IMG/VR virus record: IMGVR_UViG_3300048126_000147
Coordinates: 1-40,535 of that record
Length of the DNA: 40,535 nucleotides
Reading direction: 5' to 3' (one strand)
Source of the DNA: a virus
The notes below the pieces were generated by a model that was not told the origin of the DNA, did no database searches, and was given only the letters and a program-made list of their open reading frames with translations. Positions 21,755 through 31,914 of this stretch are shown piece by piece (positions within the stretch are counted from its first letter, which is position 1; each line of letters begins with the position of its first letter). The position numbers were made by a program, and so were the translations under genes.

Positions 21755-23401
21755 ATGGCTAAACGCGAACGTATTGGATTTTATGGCAGGTTTACTCCAG
21801 CTCCGGTAGATATGTCTCAAGCTAACAAGTTTAAGCAGTTAGCTGGCATTGCCGAGGATGTGGGTGGATTAGCTTTGTCCCAGGCTAAACGCATCCGCGA
21901 AGAGCAGGCTGTAGAAGAGGGTGCTATTGCAGGTGTTAAAGCAGCGGAGACTGGCGAATTAGAACTTAGCAGTACGTTTGGTTTTGGAGGCGCTACACGC
22001 AATAAAGCTGCAATTAATTCTTTTATGGCGGAATCTGAAGCTAAATTTATAGAGCAAGTAGACGATCTTGAAATTGAGTTTGCTGATGACCCTTTAGGTT
22101 TTGCTGAAGCATCTAACAATCTTATAGAGGGTTTATCTAAATCCGTCCCCATACCCGTTCAACAGCAACAAGAAGAATTTGTTAGAAACATAATTGGCTT
22201 GTCTAACAAAAGAATTAGCAAGTCTTATTTAGCTAAGCAAGAAATTCAGACAAAAACCAAATTGGAATTAGCATCTGATGAGTTATTTAAAAAGGTGGAA
22301 TCTGCCGCTTTAGTTCAAGACGATGCCGCTGTTAGTGTGTTTTTTGGAAACCTTGCACGAAATTATCAGGATTTATTAGAGAGCAAAGGTATAACCCCTG
22401 CCCAGTATGCAAACAATATGGCAAAGGTAGTAGACGCAATTGCTGAAAATAATGCTATTGGTGCTATGGACGATCTACTTAATAATCAAAGCTTAACTGA
22501 TCAAGATGGCAATCCATTGTCGCCCCAACAAAGAGTTGCATTAGCTGAACAAAGCATTAAAGATATTTCGAAAGATAGAGACATTGTAATTGTTGATCCA
22601 AGTGATAATACAAAGAAAATCTCTATTACACAGGATAAAAAGAAAAACATTATTGCAACGCTTAAAGCCAATGTTAACGAATATAAGCAGGTGCAACTTG
22701 ATCAGGAAAGAAGGCAAGACTTTGAAAATCAAATACGTCAGGCTGAAAACTATGATGCTGCTTTGTTAATTGCTCAAGATACAAAAGTTCCAGTAGATGA
22801 GAGGATGCTTACAATTAAATCTCAAGCAGCTAACAGACAAATTAGTGATACTGATGCTAGGCTTCTGGTTTCAATGATGACAGCAGAAAGCAAAATTAAT
22901 GTATTAGACAATAGAGAAGATTTGAATGATAGGTATTCTCAGATGTATGGGTTACTTTTTGATTATAATAATAGCGAAATAACGGCATCTGAGTTTACGC
23001 AAGGCATTGAAGATCTGAAAAGATTTATTGCAGTAGATGTTGCAGATGGAAAGTACAAGTTTAGTTCTGGCAATGCCCTTTTAAACTCCATAAGATCAAC
23101 TACTAGCAAAAACGTCGCGGAAGCAACAAGAGAGGCTGAAGCCTTTCAAGCGAATTATAATGAATTTCAAAACTCAGGTATACCTAAAATATATATTGGC
23201 ACTGCAATGCAGCGTTTAATGTCAGAGGCTAATAATAACACAAGGTTGCAGTCTTTGATAAACGATAACTTAGACGGAAAAAATGATACAGAGATTAACG
23301 ATATCAAACAACAACTGGCAATAAAAGTTTCCAATGAAGTCCGAAACGAGTACTTGGAAGAACAGAAAAGAGCAACAGCATTATTTCTAAACACGCAATG
23401 A
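21755..23401 (+). CDS. Internal virion protein, T7 gp15-like position
   Basis: The 548-residue product is almost wholly helical, with many Gln, Asn and Glu and no enzymatic motif. The N-terminus GRFTPAPVDMSQANKFKQLA leads into long helices. Size, composition and position between a gp14-like and a giant internal protein match gp15, which lines the periplasmic channel in T7. Sequence families here are poorly conserved, so the call rests on order and composition. Confidence 0.7.
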   Translation: MAKRERIGFYGRFTPAPVDMSQANKFKQLAGIAEDVGGLALSQAKRIREEQAVEEGAIAGVKAAETGELELSSTFGFGGATRNKAAINSFMAESEAKFIEQVDDLEIEFADDPLGFAEASNNLIEGLSKSVPIPVQQQQEEFVRNIIGLSNKRISKSYLAKQEIQTKTKLELASDELFKKVESAALVQDDAAVSVFFGNLARNYQDLLESKGITPAQYANNMAKVVDAIAENNAIGAMDDLLNNQSLTDQDGNPLSPQQRVALAEQSIKDISKDRDIVIVDPSDNTKKISITQDKKKNIIATLKANVNEYKQVQLDQERRQDFENQIRQAENYDAALLIAQDTKVPVDERMLTIKSQAANRQISDTDARLLVSMMTAESKINVLDNREDLNDRYSQMYGLLFDYNNSEITASEFTQGIEDLKRFIAVDVADGKYKFSSGNALLNSIRSTTSKNVAEATREAEAFQANYNEFQNSGIPKIYIGTAMQRLMSEANNNTRLQSLINDNLDGKNDTEINDIKQQLAIKVSNEVRNEYLEEQKRATALFLNTQ

Positions 23402-23414
23402 TAAGGCATGAGTA

Positions 23415-26400
23415 ATGGATCAAGAACAAGTTACAAAAGAACTTTCTCAAGTTGAGTCTGATTATCTTGATCAGCTCAATACTATGGAAAATCTTACTCG
23501 TGCTGATTACGAAGCATTTTCTCAGGTAGGCAAAGGGCAATTTCCTAATATAAACGCATGGGCTAAAGACCGCCTGACCCCTGATGTCATACCTACCATC
23601 ACAGGCATCCCCAAAGGAAAAGAGTTTGAAGAGGGCGGCATATATCAGAGGCGAGAAGAGTTTAATTTAAAGCTTGCTCGAATAAGAATGCAGGCTGGCT
23701 TAGTATCTGAAATGAACGCAGAAGCCGTGAATAAAAACATTAATCCTAAAACAGAAAGCCCCGAAGCTTTGGCGCTACTAGAGAATCGTGAGGCAGAAAA
23801 ACAGCAAACTATAAACTTTGCTAGGCAGAGATATGGTGATGAAGTAGTTGACGGATGGCTAAGTAATCCCATTGGTTTTGGGGAAACTGGCGACTTTACA
23901 AGTTGGTCTGAAATTATTCCTGGCGGTGGTTTTGTGCAGGGTTATGACGCTTTAGAGATATTGTCAATTAGCGAAAAATTAAAAAAAGGTGAATTAGTTT
24001 CAGACGCTGATTCTAAAAAGCTTAATGATTACGTAGACAATGTTGTTGAGATGGATGTTCGAGGCATGACTTTTGGCGGTAAGTTTGCTTACTATGGCGG
24101 TCAAATGCCAGCCTTTATGGTTGAGTTTCTGGCTACGGGTGGTTACGGGAAGGCAGCGCAAACTGCAATTACAAAAGGCGCTGTGGAAGTTTCTAAGAAA
24201 AGAGCCGTGGCTGGGGCAACCGCTAGAGTTGCAGCGCAATCTGCTTTATTAATGCCGTCTCAAGGCGCAAAGCATTACGGTAACTTGCGACTTAATGGTG
24301 AATGGGAAGTAACAGATACTGGTCGAGTTATTATTAATGAGGCTAAAGAGGCTCCAGCAACTAGCGCATTAAAAGCATTTGGTTATGTTAGTGCTGAAGT
24401 TGCCGCTGAGTTATCAGGAATAGGGGCTACTAAGTTATTAAAAACAAAGCCTGGAATAAAAGTTACGTCGGCTTTGAAAAAGTCCTCAATGATAGCCGCC
24501 AATAAATTGCCAACAAAGTTAAAAACTGGGTTATTTAAAGCTTACCAAAAGGCAAAGCCAAACGCATCCATAAACGAAATGTTTACCAAAGCTGGATGGA
24601 ATGGAATGCTGTTAGAGCTTGGTGAGGAAAGAGTTGCTGACATTTTAAGAGAAACAGTAGACCTTGTATTAACTGAAGGTTATACGATGGACGATGTTTT
24701 GCAGGGGATAACACCAGATGCTGAGCAGTTGCTCCTTGAAGCTGGGTTGATTGCTACAGTAGGCAGTGCTAAGGCTGGCTCTAGTGTTGCTGTAAATATA
24801 CTCATAGAGCGCGGCATGCCTCCTATGGAAGCTATGGATGCTGTAGAGGCTCTGTCATCGTCTGAGGTTGATGCCATTGTTGACAAAGAGTTAACTCTCG
24901 ACACTAGCAGTGATGTAGTTGTAGAGCCTGATCTTGTAACGGTTTTTGATTTTCAAGATTTGGTTTCTCAAGAGTCTATTGCTGAAGTTATGGGTGAGCA
25001 GTTTAACGATGATCAGCTGGTTTCTGACTCTCAGCAGATAGAATTAATAGACAAAGCTTTACTTGAGGCAGACAAGCCGTATGACGGGGAAGTTGATTTA
25101 ACGCCAGAAGAGCAGCAAATACAGGAAGAAGTGGAGCTTGATACTAAGGCTGCTATTGAGTCTGACAATAAAACAGATGACGCGCTTATCGACCTTGAAG
25201 ACATAAAGATTATTGTTCCTACTCGATACACACCGCTTGAAGAAACAGCAGTAGAAGAAACAACAGTAGAAGAAACAGCAGTAGAAACCCCTTTGCTTGC
25301 TGAAGATCAATCACTAATTGAGCAAACTGTATCTGAATCAGAAAGCATCTTTAGTCCCCACTACTATGAGTGGGTAGATGACTTGGGGGCTTTGGTTGAT
25401 GTTGGCAAGGAGGCGGCAAAAAGAGGGCAGGAAAATCTTTTAAATAGGTTTGTTCGCTTATATTCAGGCGTAACTGGTCACGCTATTCAAGCTTTAACAA
25501 AAAACACATTTATTATTAACCGTAAAGGAAAAACTGTACTTACGGGTCGCGGGTTAAAAAGTATATTAGATGATTTTGACGGTCAGATTATTGAGTCAGA
25601 ATCTAACTCGAAACAAAGAGAAAAAGACCTAAAAGATTATTTAATTGCTAGACGAGTAACTGAAGACTTGGCTGGCAGAGAAGATGTAGAGATATCTGAA
25701 GACCAGGCACGAGATGCTGTAAACACGTTAATTGAACTCAATATAAAATATGGCAATGAATTTGAGGTTTTCGAGACGACTGCTGAAGAAATATACGGGT
25801 TCCAAGATAGAATGCTTAGGCTTCTGGTATCCTCTGGCTCATTGTCTAATGAAGCATATTTAGACATAAAGAAACTAAACCCTAATTACATTCCAATGAA
25901 GAGAGTGCTTGACTCAAATCTTGGTGAGGATGCTGGACAAAAAGTTAAGTTTGAAGGTAGAGCGGCTTCAGTAATTAAAAAAATTAAAGGTTCTGATAAA
26001 GAAATAGTTGATCCTATAGAGTCTATTTTTAGAAACACATTTAGGATTGCAGATGTTGCCGCTCAAAACAACATAATGACTGAGCTTGTATCTTTGGAAA
26101 GCACAATGCCTGAATACATACAAAGATGGAAAGATGATCCCAGAAAAGCTAGGCCAAGAAATGTATTCGATGTAATGGTTAATGGTAAACGCAGGATGTA
26201 CAAAGTAGATCCGTTTATTACGAAATCTATGGAGACTTTCCAGCCTGAGATTATTACGGGTGTAACTTGGCTGTTGCAGGCTCCTGCTCGCGTACTAAGG
26301 AGAGGCGCAACTATAGTGCCTGACTTTATTGCTCGAAACTTTATTAGAGATACACTCGGCTCTTTAGTTCTGGCGGAAGGCCGACCTACGCCAATTGATG

Positions 26401-27815
26401 TGGTCAAGGGATTGCTGCACAGGGTAGGGAAAACAGAGGTGTATGACGAGTGGATGCGTTCTGGCGGAGCTATGAGCTACTACATGGACATGCGTAATGA
26501 TGGCGCGGCTAAAGCTGTAAAAACATTGCTCGATAAAGATGGCAGGCTTGTTAAGACTTTAAAAAATCCATTGTTGCCATTTGATACATTAGGGCAGTAT
26601 GCAGAACATTCTGTACGAATCGGAACTTTTATTGCAGCAAAAAGAAAAGGGCTTAGTGATGCTGATGCTGGGATGGCTTCCAGAGATGCCAGTATTGACT
26701 TTAACCGTGGTGGTAGCTCAGCCAAACGAATAAACAAATACATTCCGTTTTTTAACGCTTCTATTCAAGGTACAGATAAAACAATTCGTCGCTTCCAAGA
26801 GAACCCAAAAGCTTTTGTGATGTGGAGCGCAGGGACAGTAACCCTTCCTAGCGTTATGATAACCGGCTATTACTTATACCTAGCACCTGATGAAGAGAAA
26901 AAGGAATACCTAGAGATTCCGCAGTGGCAAAGAGATCTATTCTGGGTGTTTAAGAAAGATGATACTTGGGTGCGAATACCAAAGCCGTTTGGTATTGGCT
27001 ATGCTTTTGGATCTATGCCAGAACGGTTTATGGTTTGGAGCGATGGCAGTGGTAATGACGATGGCGAGGAGATGTTCATGGAAGTCCTTGCAGGAATGTA
27101 TGGAAGCTTTTCTCCTATCGCTAATGCGTCAGGAGTATTGCCTCCACCGATTAAGGTGGCTGTTGAGCAGCTTTCTAAATATGACTTCTTTCGGGACAGA
27201 AGGATATACCCAGAGTTCATGGATGATTTACCACCGGAGCAAAGGTTTACTGACTACACCTCAGAGACTGCAAAGCTATTAGGGGAGAAGCTAGAATATT
27301 CTCCCGCGTTAATAGAAAGTGCGATGAAAGGATCTCTTGCGACCTCTGCAAACTATGTTTTAGGTGCTGGGGATTTTCTTATCAATGAGGTGAACAAATT
27401 TAACGGAGATAAGCTTCCACAAACGCCCAAGCATGAAGACGTTTCCAGCATATATAAGTCATTTACTGTTGACCCTTATGCGGGTTCTTCTGAAAGCCTG
27501 TCTGCTTTTTACGAGGCTCTTAACGAGTCTACTCAAGCAAAGAGAGGTTTTGATAATTTAACTAATCGCAAGAAAAAAGCTGCATTCAAGGAAAAAAACA
27601 AAACTTTTCTTAGAAGTTATTATTTTTTAAACAGAGCAGCAAAAAGTATATCGCGTCAGAATAAAGCAATCAAAAAAATTAGGGCTAATATGTATATGAC
27701 ACCAGAACAAAAGTCAAAATCCATTGAGTTGAGAAGGAAAACAAAGTTGCGCCTAGCCCGCCAAGCAAACGAAAAGCTCGCCAAAAGGTTAAGCGCAATT
27801 AATGGCAAAAAATAG
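23415..27815 (+). CDS. Giant internal virion / ejection protein with LPD38-like domain
   Basis: The 1466-residue protein is the largest gene. Residues about 1-480 are mixed helix, including an FGGKFAYYGGQMPAFMVEFL membrane-like stretch. Residues about 480-640 are acidic and disordered with a short repeat (EETAVEETTVEETAVE at about 609-624). Residues about 700-1250 match the LPD38-type region of podoviral ejection proteins (PTPIDVVKGLLHRVGK; FDTLGQYAEHSVRIGTF; NKYIPFFNASIQGTDKT), with a hydrophobic helix near 1132-1158. A basic tail follows. It fits T7 gp16 by position. I see no lytic transglycosylase motif. Confidence 0.82.
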   Translation: MDQEQVTKELSQVESDYLDQLNTMENLTRADYEAFSQVGKGQFPNINAWAKDRLTPDVIPTITGIPKGKEFEEGGIYQRREEFNLKLARIRMQAGLVSEMNAEAVNKNINPKTESPEALALLENREAEKQQTINFARQRYGDEVVDGWLSNPIGFGETGDFTSWSEIIPGGGFVQGYDALEILSISEKLKKGELVSDADSKKLNDYVDNVVEMDVRGMTFGGKFAYYGGQMPAFMVEFLATGGYGKAAQTAITKGAVEVSKKRAVAGATARVAAQSALLMPSQGAKHYGNLRLNGEWEVTDTGRVIINEAKEAPATSALKAFGYVSAEVAAELSGIGATKLLKTKPGIKVTSALKKSSMIAANKLPTKLKTGLFKAYQKAKPNASINEMFTKAGWNGMLLELGEERVADILRETVDLVLTEGYTMDDVLQGITPDAEQLLLEAGLIATVGSAKAGSSVAVNILIERGMPPMEAMDAVEALSSSEVDAIVDKELTLDTSSDVVVEPDLVTVFDFQDLVSQESIAEVMGEQFNDDQLVSDSQQIELIDKALLEADKPYDGEVDLTPEEQQIQEEVELDTKAAIESDNKTDDALIDLEDIKIIVPTRYTPLEETAVEETTVEETAVETPLLAEDQSLIEQTVSESESIFSPHYYEWVDDLGALVDVGKEAAKRGQENLLNRFVRLYSGVTGHAIQALTKNTFIINRKGKTVLTGRGLKSILDDFDGQIIESESNSKQREKDLKDYLIARRVTEDLAGREDVEISEDQARDAVNTLIELNIKYGNEFEVFETTAEEIYGFQDRMLRLLVSSGSLSNEAYLDIKKLNPNYIPMKRVLDSNLGEDAGQKVKFEGRAASVIKKIKGSDKEIVDPIESIFRNTFRIADVAAQNNIMTELVSLESTMPEYIQRWKDDPRKARPRNVFDVMVNGKRRMYKVDPFITKSMETFQPEIITGVTWLLQAPARVLRRGATIVPDFIARNFIRDTLGSLVLAEGRPTPIDVVKGLLHRVGKTEVYDEWMRSGGAMSYYMDMRNDGAAKAVKTLLDKDGRLVKTLKNPLLPFDTLGQYAEHSVRIGTFIAAKRKGLSDADAGMASRDASIDFNRGGSSAKRINKYIPFFNASIQGTDKTIRRFQENPKAFVMWSAGTVTLPSVMITGYYLYLAPDEEKKEYLEIPQWQRDLFWVFKKDDTWVRIPKPFGIGYAFGSMPERFMVWSDGSGNDDGEEMFMEVLAGMYGSFSPIANASGVLPPPIKVAVEQLSKYDFFRDRRIYPEFMDDLPPEQRFTDYTSETAKLLGEKLEYSPALIESAMKGSLATSANYVLGAGDFLINEVNKFNGDKLPQTPKHEDVSSIYKSFTVDPYAGSSESLSAFYEALNESTQAKRGFDNLTNRKKKAAFKEKNKTFLRSYYFLNRAAKSISRQNKAIKKIRANMYMTPEQKSKSIELRRKTKLRLARQANEKLAKRLSAINGKK

Positions 27816-27844
27816 TATAATTGAAAAAATTTTAAGAGGTCATT

Positions 27845-30385
27845 ATGACAGTAACATCTAATCCAACTCGCAACGACTACACCTCTACAGCCAACCAGTC
27901 TGTATTCGCTTATTCGTTTAAGATCGTAACAGAGTCTGACATTAAGGTAATCGTTGGTGGCGTTGTTAAGACGCTTACAAGTGATTATACGGTGTCTGGC
28001 GTTAACAGTCCGACAGGCGGGAATGTAACCCTTAATGCAGGTATTAGTGCTGGCATAACTGTGAGCCTCATTGGTGATATGGAGTTAGATCGGGATGCAG
28101 ACTACCAGAACAACGGTGCATTCCTGGCTTCAGATGTTAATGGAGACTTTGACCGTTTGTGGATAGCCACCAATCAACAGGAAACCTCTCTATCTAGGGC
28201 CATCACAGCACCAGAGGCAGATGTTCTTTCATCTGGGGCGATGGTTATTCCTAGCATATCGGCTAGGCAAGGCAAGGTTCTGAGGTTTGACAATATTACT
28301 GGTGATGTAAATGTAGTTGATTATGTTGACCCTAATATTCTTGTTACTCCTAGTAGCGTTACGACATTCACTAACAAGTCTGGCAACATATCTCAGTGGA
28401 CTAATGATTCTGGGTACACTACTAACGCTGGTGATATTACTTCTGTAGTTGCAGGTACAGGTCTATCAGGTGGCGCTACCAGCGGATCTGCCACACTGAA
28501 CATAGACTCTACTGTTGCAACTCTAACTGGCGCACAGACCCTGACCAATAAATCAGGAAACATATCCCAGTGGACTAATGACTCAGGCTATACAACAAAC
28601 ACAGGCGACATCACTGCGGTTGTAGCTGGGACCGCCCTGTCAGGTGGTGCTACTAGCGGCTCTGCAACTCTTAATGTAACCGATAATGGCATTGGCGCGA
28701 CACAGCTTAATGTATCAGGTGACGGAACGTCTGGTCAGGTATTAGCGTCTGATGGCGATGGGTCATTCTCTTGGGTTGCACAGTCTGGCGGTGGTGGAGG
28801 AATATCCTTAACTGATCTTTCTGCTACAGTTGCATCTGCTGGCACAGCTAACCTAGTTTACAATAACACTAACGGTGTGTTCACTTACACCCCGCCTGAT
28901 CTTTCGTCTTACGTTACAGCATCTGGGACTACCTTTACTGGCAATGTTATCTTCAATGATAATGTTAAAGCTTTGTTTGGCACTTCTTCTGATTTTGAAA
29001 TATTCCATAACGGAAGCGATACTGTATTTAAAGACTCAGGCTCAGGTATTTTAAAGTACAGTAGTCTTAATGACACAACAGCAGGTGCTATTTTTCAAAT
29101 TGAAAACACAAGCACTCAAGTAGCATCAGGTTCTTTTGTTGAATTTAAAGATAACTTAGGGTTTACGCCTGTTAAAATAGGTGGTGTTGGTGCGGCTTTT
29201 TCTATTATTGTGCAAGGTGATGAAGAGCTTAGAGTAATAGATGGCGAGACGATAGTAAGAAACGCGCTAAAAGTAAACAATACAGCGTCCACAATTAACT
29301 CAGGAAGTGGGGCTCCTGAAGGCACACTGTCAGCAGCTGTCGGCTCGTTGTACATGAGAACTGATGGTGGTGCAGATACTTCTTTATATGTAAAAGAATC
29401 CGGCTCAGGCAATACTGGTTGGGTAGCTGGTTCTGGTGGCAATGAAACACTGGCTCAAACTTTAGCTATTGGTAACACTACAGGCGGCACAGACCTATCT
29501 GTATCTAGTGGCGATAACATTGTCATGGCTACAAGTTCTACTGTTGATGGCCGGGACGTATCAGTTGATGGTACTAAGCTAGACGGTATTGAAGCAAGTG
29601 CAGACGTTACAGACACAGCTAACGTCACAGCCGCTGGTGCTTTGATGGACAGCGAACTAACAGCTATTGCGTCTGTTAAAGCTCTTAACCAAGGCGTAGC
29701 CACTACTGACAGCCCTGCCTTTGCTGGCCTAACTGTTGACACAACTACCCTAGCAGTTGACTCAACAAACAATCGCGTGGGTATTGGAACTAGCTCGCCT
29801 AGTGAAAAGTTAGAAATACAAGAAGGCAATATTTCAGTTAAAAGTAGCACTATATCGCAAGAAACTCCTTTTTACTTTATGCGTGATGATAGTGGACAAA
29901 CAGCAGATTATGTAGCCAGTATTGGTATGCAAGCGGCTTCTTCATACGATTGGCGTGGTGTTATTACATTCAATACAAAATCAGGGTCAGCTTATAACAA
30001 TACTGCAATTGAAGAGCGTATGCGCATCACAGCCGATGGTGTTGTTGAGTTTAAGGCAGGCATTACAGAAGACGCTGTAACGCTCACAGGCACATCCACT
30101 ACTATTGACCTAGCAACTGCTACTAACTTCACGCACACCCTGACAGGTGCTACAACTTACACCTTCAGCAACCCAGCAACTACAGGAAATGCTACAGCTT
30201 TTACCCTTAAAGTTATTCAGGACTCTACAGCCCGTACAATTACATGGCCTGCTAGTGTTGACTGGGCAGGAGGAACAGCCCCTACGCTTACAGCAACAAG
30301 TGGCGGTGTAGATGTTTTTGTGTTCTATACCATTGATGGCGGTACAACCTACTATGGCTTCACGGCTGGACAGGCAATGGCATAA
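27845..30385 (+). CDS. Tail fibre with T7-type attachment domain
   Basis: The 846-residue protein begins with a T7 gp17-like N-terminal domain (about 1-130: YTSTANQSVFAYSFKIVTES; MELDRDADYQNNGAFLASDV; FDRLWIATNQQ). Two 58-residue tandem repeats (TNKSGNISQWTNDSGYTTN...) follow at about 176 and 234. Next is an approximately 270-residue module shared with the second fibre at 37380-38444, then VGIGTSSPSEKLEIQEGNIS, and a C-terminal beta segment (FSNPATTGNATAFTLKVIQD) common in aquatic phage fibres. It binds the host surface. A strong AAGAGGT site precedes the ATG. Confidence 0.88.
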   Translation: MTVTSNPTRNDYTSTANQSVFAYSFKIVTESDIKVIVGGVVKTLTSDYTVSGVNSPTGGNVTLNAGISAGITVSLIGDMELDRDADYQNNGAFLASDVNGDFDRLWIATNQQETSLSRAITAPEADVLSSGAMVIPSISARQGKVLRFDNITGDVNVVDYVDPNILVTPSSVTTFTNKSGNISQWTNDSGYTTNAGDITSVVAGTGLSGGATSGSATLNIDSTVATLTGAQTLTNKSGNISQWTNDSGYTTNTGDITAVVAGTALSGGATSGSATLNVTDNGIGATQLNVSGDGTSGQVLASDGDGSFSWVAQSGGGGGISLTDLSATVASAGTANLVYNNTNGVFTYTPPDLSSYVTASGTTFTGNVIFNDNVKALFGTSSDFEIFHNGSDTVFKDSGSGILKYSSLNDTTAGAIFQIENTSTQVASGSFVEFKDNLGFTPVKIGGVGAAFSIIVQGDEELRVIDGETIVRNALKVNNTASTINSGSGAPEGTLSAAVGSLYMRTDGGADTSLYVKESGSGNTGWVAGSGGNETLAQTLAIGNTTGGTDLSVSSGDNIVMATSSTVDGRDVSVDGTKLDGIEASADVTDTANVTAAGALMDSELTAIASVKALNQGVATTDSPAFAGLTVDTTTLAVDSTNNRVGIGTSSPSEKLEIQEGNISVKSSTISQETPFYFMRDDSGQTADYVASIGMQAASSYDWRGVITFNTKSGSAYNNTAIEERMRITADGVVEFKAGITEDAVTLTGTSTTIDLATATNFTHTLTGATTYTFSNPATTGNATAFTLKVIQDSTARTITWPASVDWAGGTAPTLTATSGGVDVFVFYTIDGGTTYYGFTAGQAMA
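28613..29428 (+). repeat. Fibre module repeat, copy 1
   Basis: These bases are nearly identical to 37626-38438 in the second fibre gene, with scattered substitutions and one 3-base length difference. Outside the module the two genes differ entirely, including their attachment domains. Confidence 0.9.
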
Positions 30386-31437
30386 TGAGTAGCGTAGCTA
30401 AAAAGTTATTATTCAGTAAAGCATCGTCATTAACTACAGGCCAGTTTACTAAAGGCGTGTTGATGGGAGCTAGTGATGGAACGGCTGTAAATGTTGCTGA
30501 TGTAGATGATATGTCAATTGAGGATAATGTTGCTAGTACCAGCTTGAATGTTGCCTATGCAAGTTCCGTAGACTCTACAAGAGACTTGGCGTTTTACAGC
30601 AATGCACTCGCGGACGAACTAACCTGTGTGGATTTTAGCGACATATCAAATATCAGCATTACAGACTCAATTATAGACAGCGACAAATTTGATTTTACAA
30701 GAGGTGTTGCAGCAGACCCCACTACAGAAACTGTTTATGTTTCTGGTCAGACCCCCAACTACTTCAATGCTGTTGATTATAGCAACCCTGCAAGTATGTC
30801 TATAACGAGCAGCCTATCTACTACTTATAATGGCGATTTAATTGTTGTAGACACTGCTAGAGACACTGCATTTATGAAAGCGGGAGGGCGGCTAACATCT
30901 ATTAACATAGCTAACCCTGCTAGCATGTCAGAAAGAACAACTTTAACTTCTAGCACTAACATGGCCACCGCTGGAGGCTTGGCAATAGATACTACAAACG
31001 ATCTTGTTTTTACTGGTCACTTTGCTAATGATAGGGTTGCTGTTATAGATACATCAAATGTTGCAAGTTTATCGGTTATTAGTAACCTTTCTGACGCGAC
31101 AAACTTAAATCAACCGACTGTATTGGCAACTGACCCAAGTAAAGAGTTACTTTTTTGTTTATGTTTAGACAGCTTATCGGTTGTAGATTATAGCAATACT
31201 TCATCTATGAGTATTACAGACACTATTTCTGAAGTTAATCTTGGTGGAGGAAACTCTAGGAGCTTGGCAGTAGACCCAGCGCGGGAATTGCTTTTTGCCA
31301 AAGCTAGATCGGAAGACTCCTCTATATATGTATATGATTATTCTGACCCCAATAACGTAACACTTGCTGATACAATTGTAGGCACATCCACTGTGTTTAA
31401 TGGCGGCCACTTTGTGTTGGGCGGGATAGCATCTTAA
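30385..31437 (+). CDS. Predicted seven-bladed beta-propeller, fibre-associated
   Basis: The 350-residue protein has seven copies of a D-x-S-N/D-x-x-S-x-S-I-T/S pattern at residues about 38, 82, 130, 174, 221, 267 and 317, spaced 44-50 residues apart (for example VDYSNPASMSITSSLS, IDTSNVASLSVISNLS, VDYSNTSSMSITDTIS). The spacing and strand pattern match LVIVD/NHL-like propeller blades. Its start overlaps the fibre stop (TAATG), so it is co-translated with the fibre and is probably a receptor-binding or fibre-tip accessory protein. The fold is inferred from the repeats. Confidence 0.75.
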   Translation: MSSVAKKLLFSKASSLTTGQFTKGVLMGASDGTAVNVADVDDMSIEDNVASTSLNVAYASSVDSTRDLAFYSNALADELTCVDFSDISNISITDSIIDSDKFDFTRGVAADPTTETVYVSGQTPNYFNAVDYSNPASMSITSSLSTTYNGDLIVVDTARDTAFMKAGGRLTSINIANPASMSERTTLTSSTNMATAGGLAIDTTNDLVFTGHFANDRVAVIDTSNVASLSVISNLSDATNLNQPTVLATDPSKELLFCLCLDSLSVVDYSNTSSMSITDTISEVNLGGGNSRSLAVDPARELLFAKARSEDSSIYVYDYSDPNNVTLADTIVGTSTVFNGGHFVLGGIAS

Positions 31438-31453
31438 TTAAAAGGAATAGAGC

Positions 31454-31903
31454 ATGTTAGTAAAAATAGTAAATGACGCTGTAGATACTTTTCCGTACAG
31501 CACAAGACAATTAAAGCAAGACAACCCAGGCACATCTTTCCCTGATGCAATAGCGGATTTAGACCTGTCTGACTACGGTGTTTATAGTGTAACTGTAAGC
31601 CCTAAGCCCTCTGCTGCTCACGATGAAAAAGCAGTAAGCAATGATGCGCCTACATTGATAGATGGTGTGTGGACTTTAGGCTGGACAGTTAGAAGCTTGA
31701 CCGCAGACGAAATAGAGTCAGAAGCTAAGGTAGTAAGGCTTGATCGTGATGAGTTGCTTTCAGAATGCGACTGGACACAGATGCCTGACAGTCCGTTAGA
31801 CGACAGCACAAAGGCTTCTTGGGCTACATACCGCACAGCATTGCGAGACATCTCAACACAAACAGATTTCCCAACTAACGTAACCTGGCCTACAGCGCCT
31901 TAA
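31454..31903 (+). CDS. Tail fibre assembly chaperone-like protein (APC family)
   Basis: The C-terminal half carries the clear signature of the Phage_tail_APC family: LLSECDWTQMPDSPLDDSTK and WATYRTALRDISTQTDFPTN, ending VTWPTAP. The family follows fibre genes and is thought to assist fibre folding or cap the fibre. The N-terminal half (DYGVYSVTVSPKPS) is variable and would adapt it to its fibre or propeller partner. Confidence 0.88.
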   Translation: MLVKIVNDAVDTFPYSTRQLKQDNPGTSFPDAIADLDLSDYGVYSVTVSPKPSAAHDEKAVSNDAPTLIDGVWTLGWTVRSLTADEIESEAKVVRLDRDELLSECDWTQMPDSPLDDSTKASWATYRTALRDISTQTDFPTNVTWPTAP

Positions 31904-31914
31904 AGGAAAATAAA

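Noticed and set aside
25240-25290. Short tandem repeat encoding EETAVEETTVEETAVE as a possible regulatory repeat
   Set aside because: It is an in-frame low-complexity segment within the disordered acidic linker of the ejection protein. There is no sign of a role at the DNA level.
27816-27821. TATAAT before the fibre gene as a promoter
   Set aside because: No -35 box is found at an acceptable distance, and the site lies in an AT-rich gene end where such a hexamer is expected by chance.
29116-29850. Two minus-strand open frames of 108 and 131 codons
   Set aside because: They are antisense to the fibre gene, whose Thr/Ala/Gly codon bias removes stops on the other strand. Neither has a start signal or recognisable motif.
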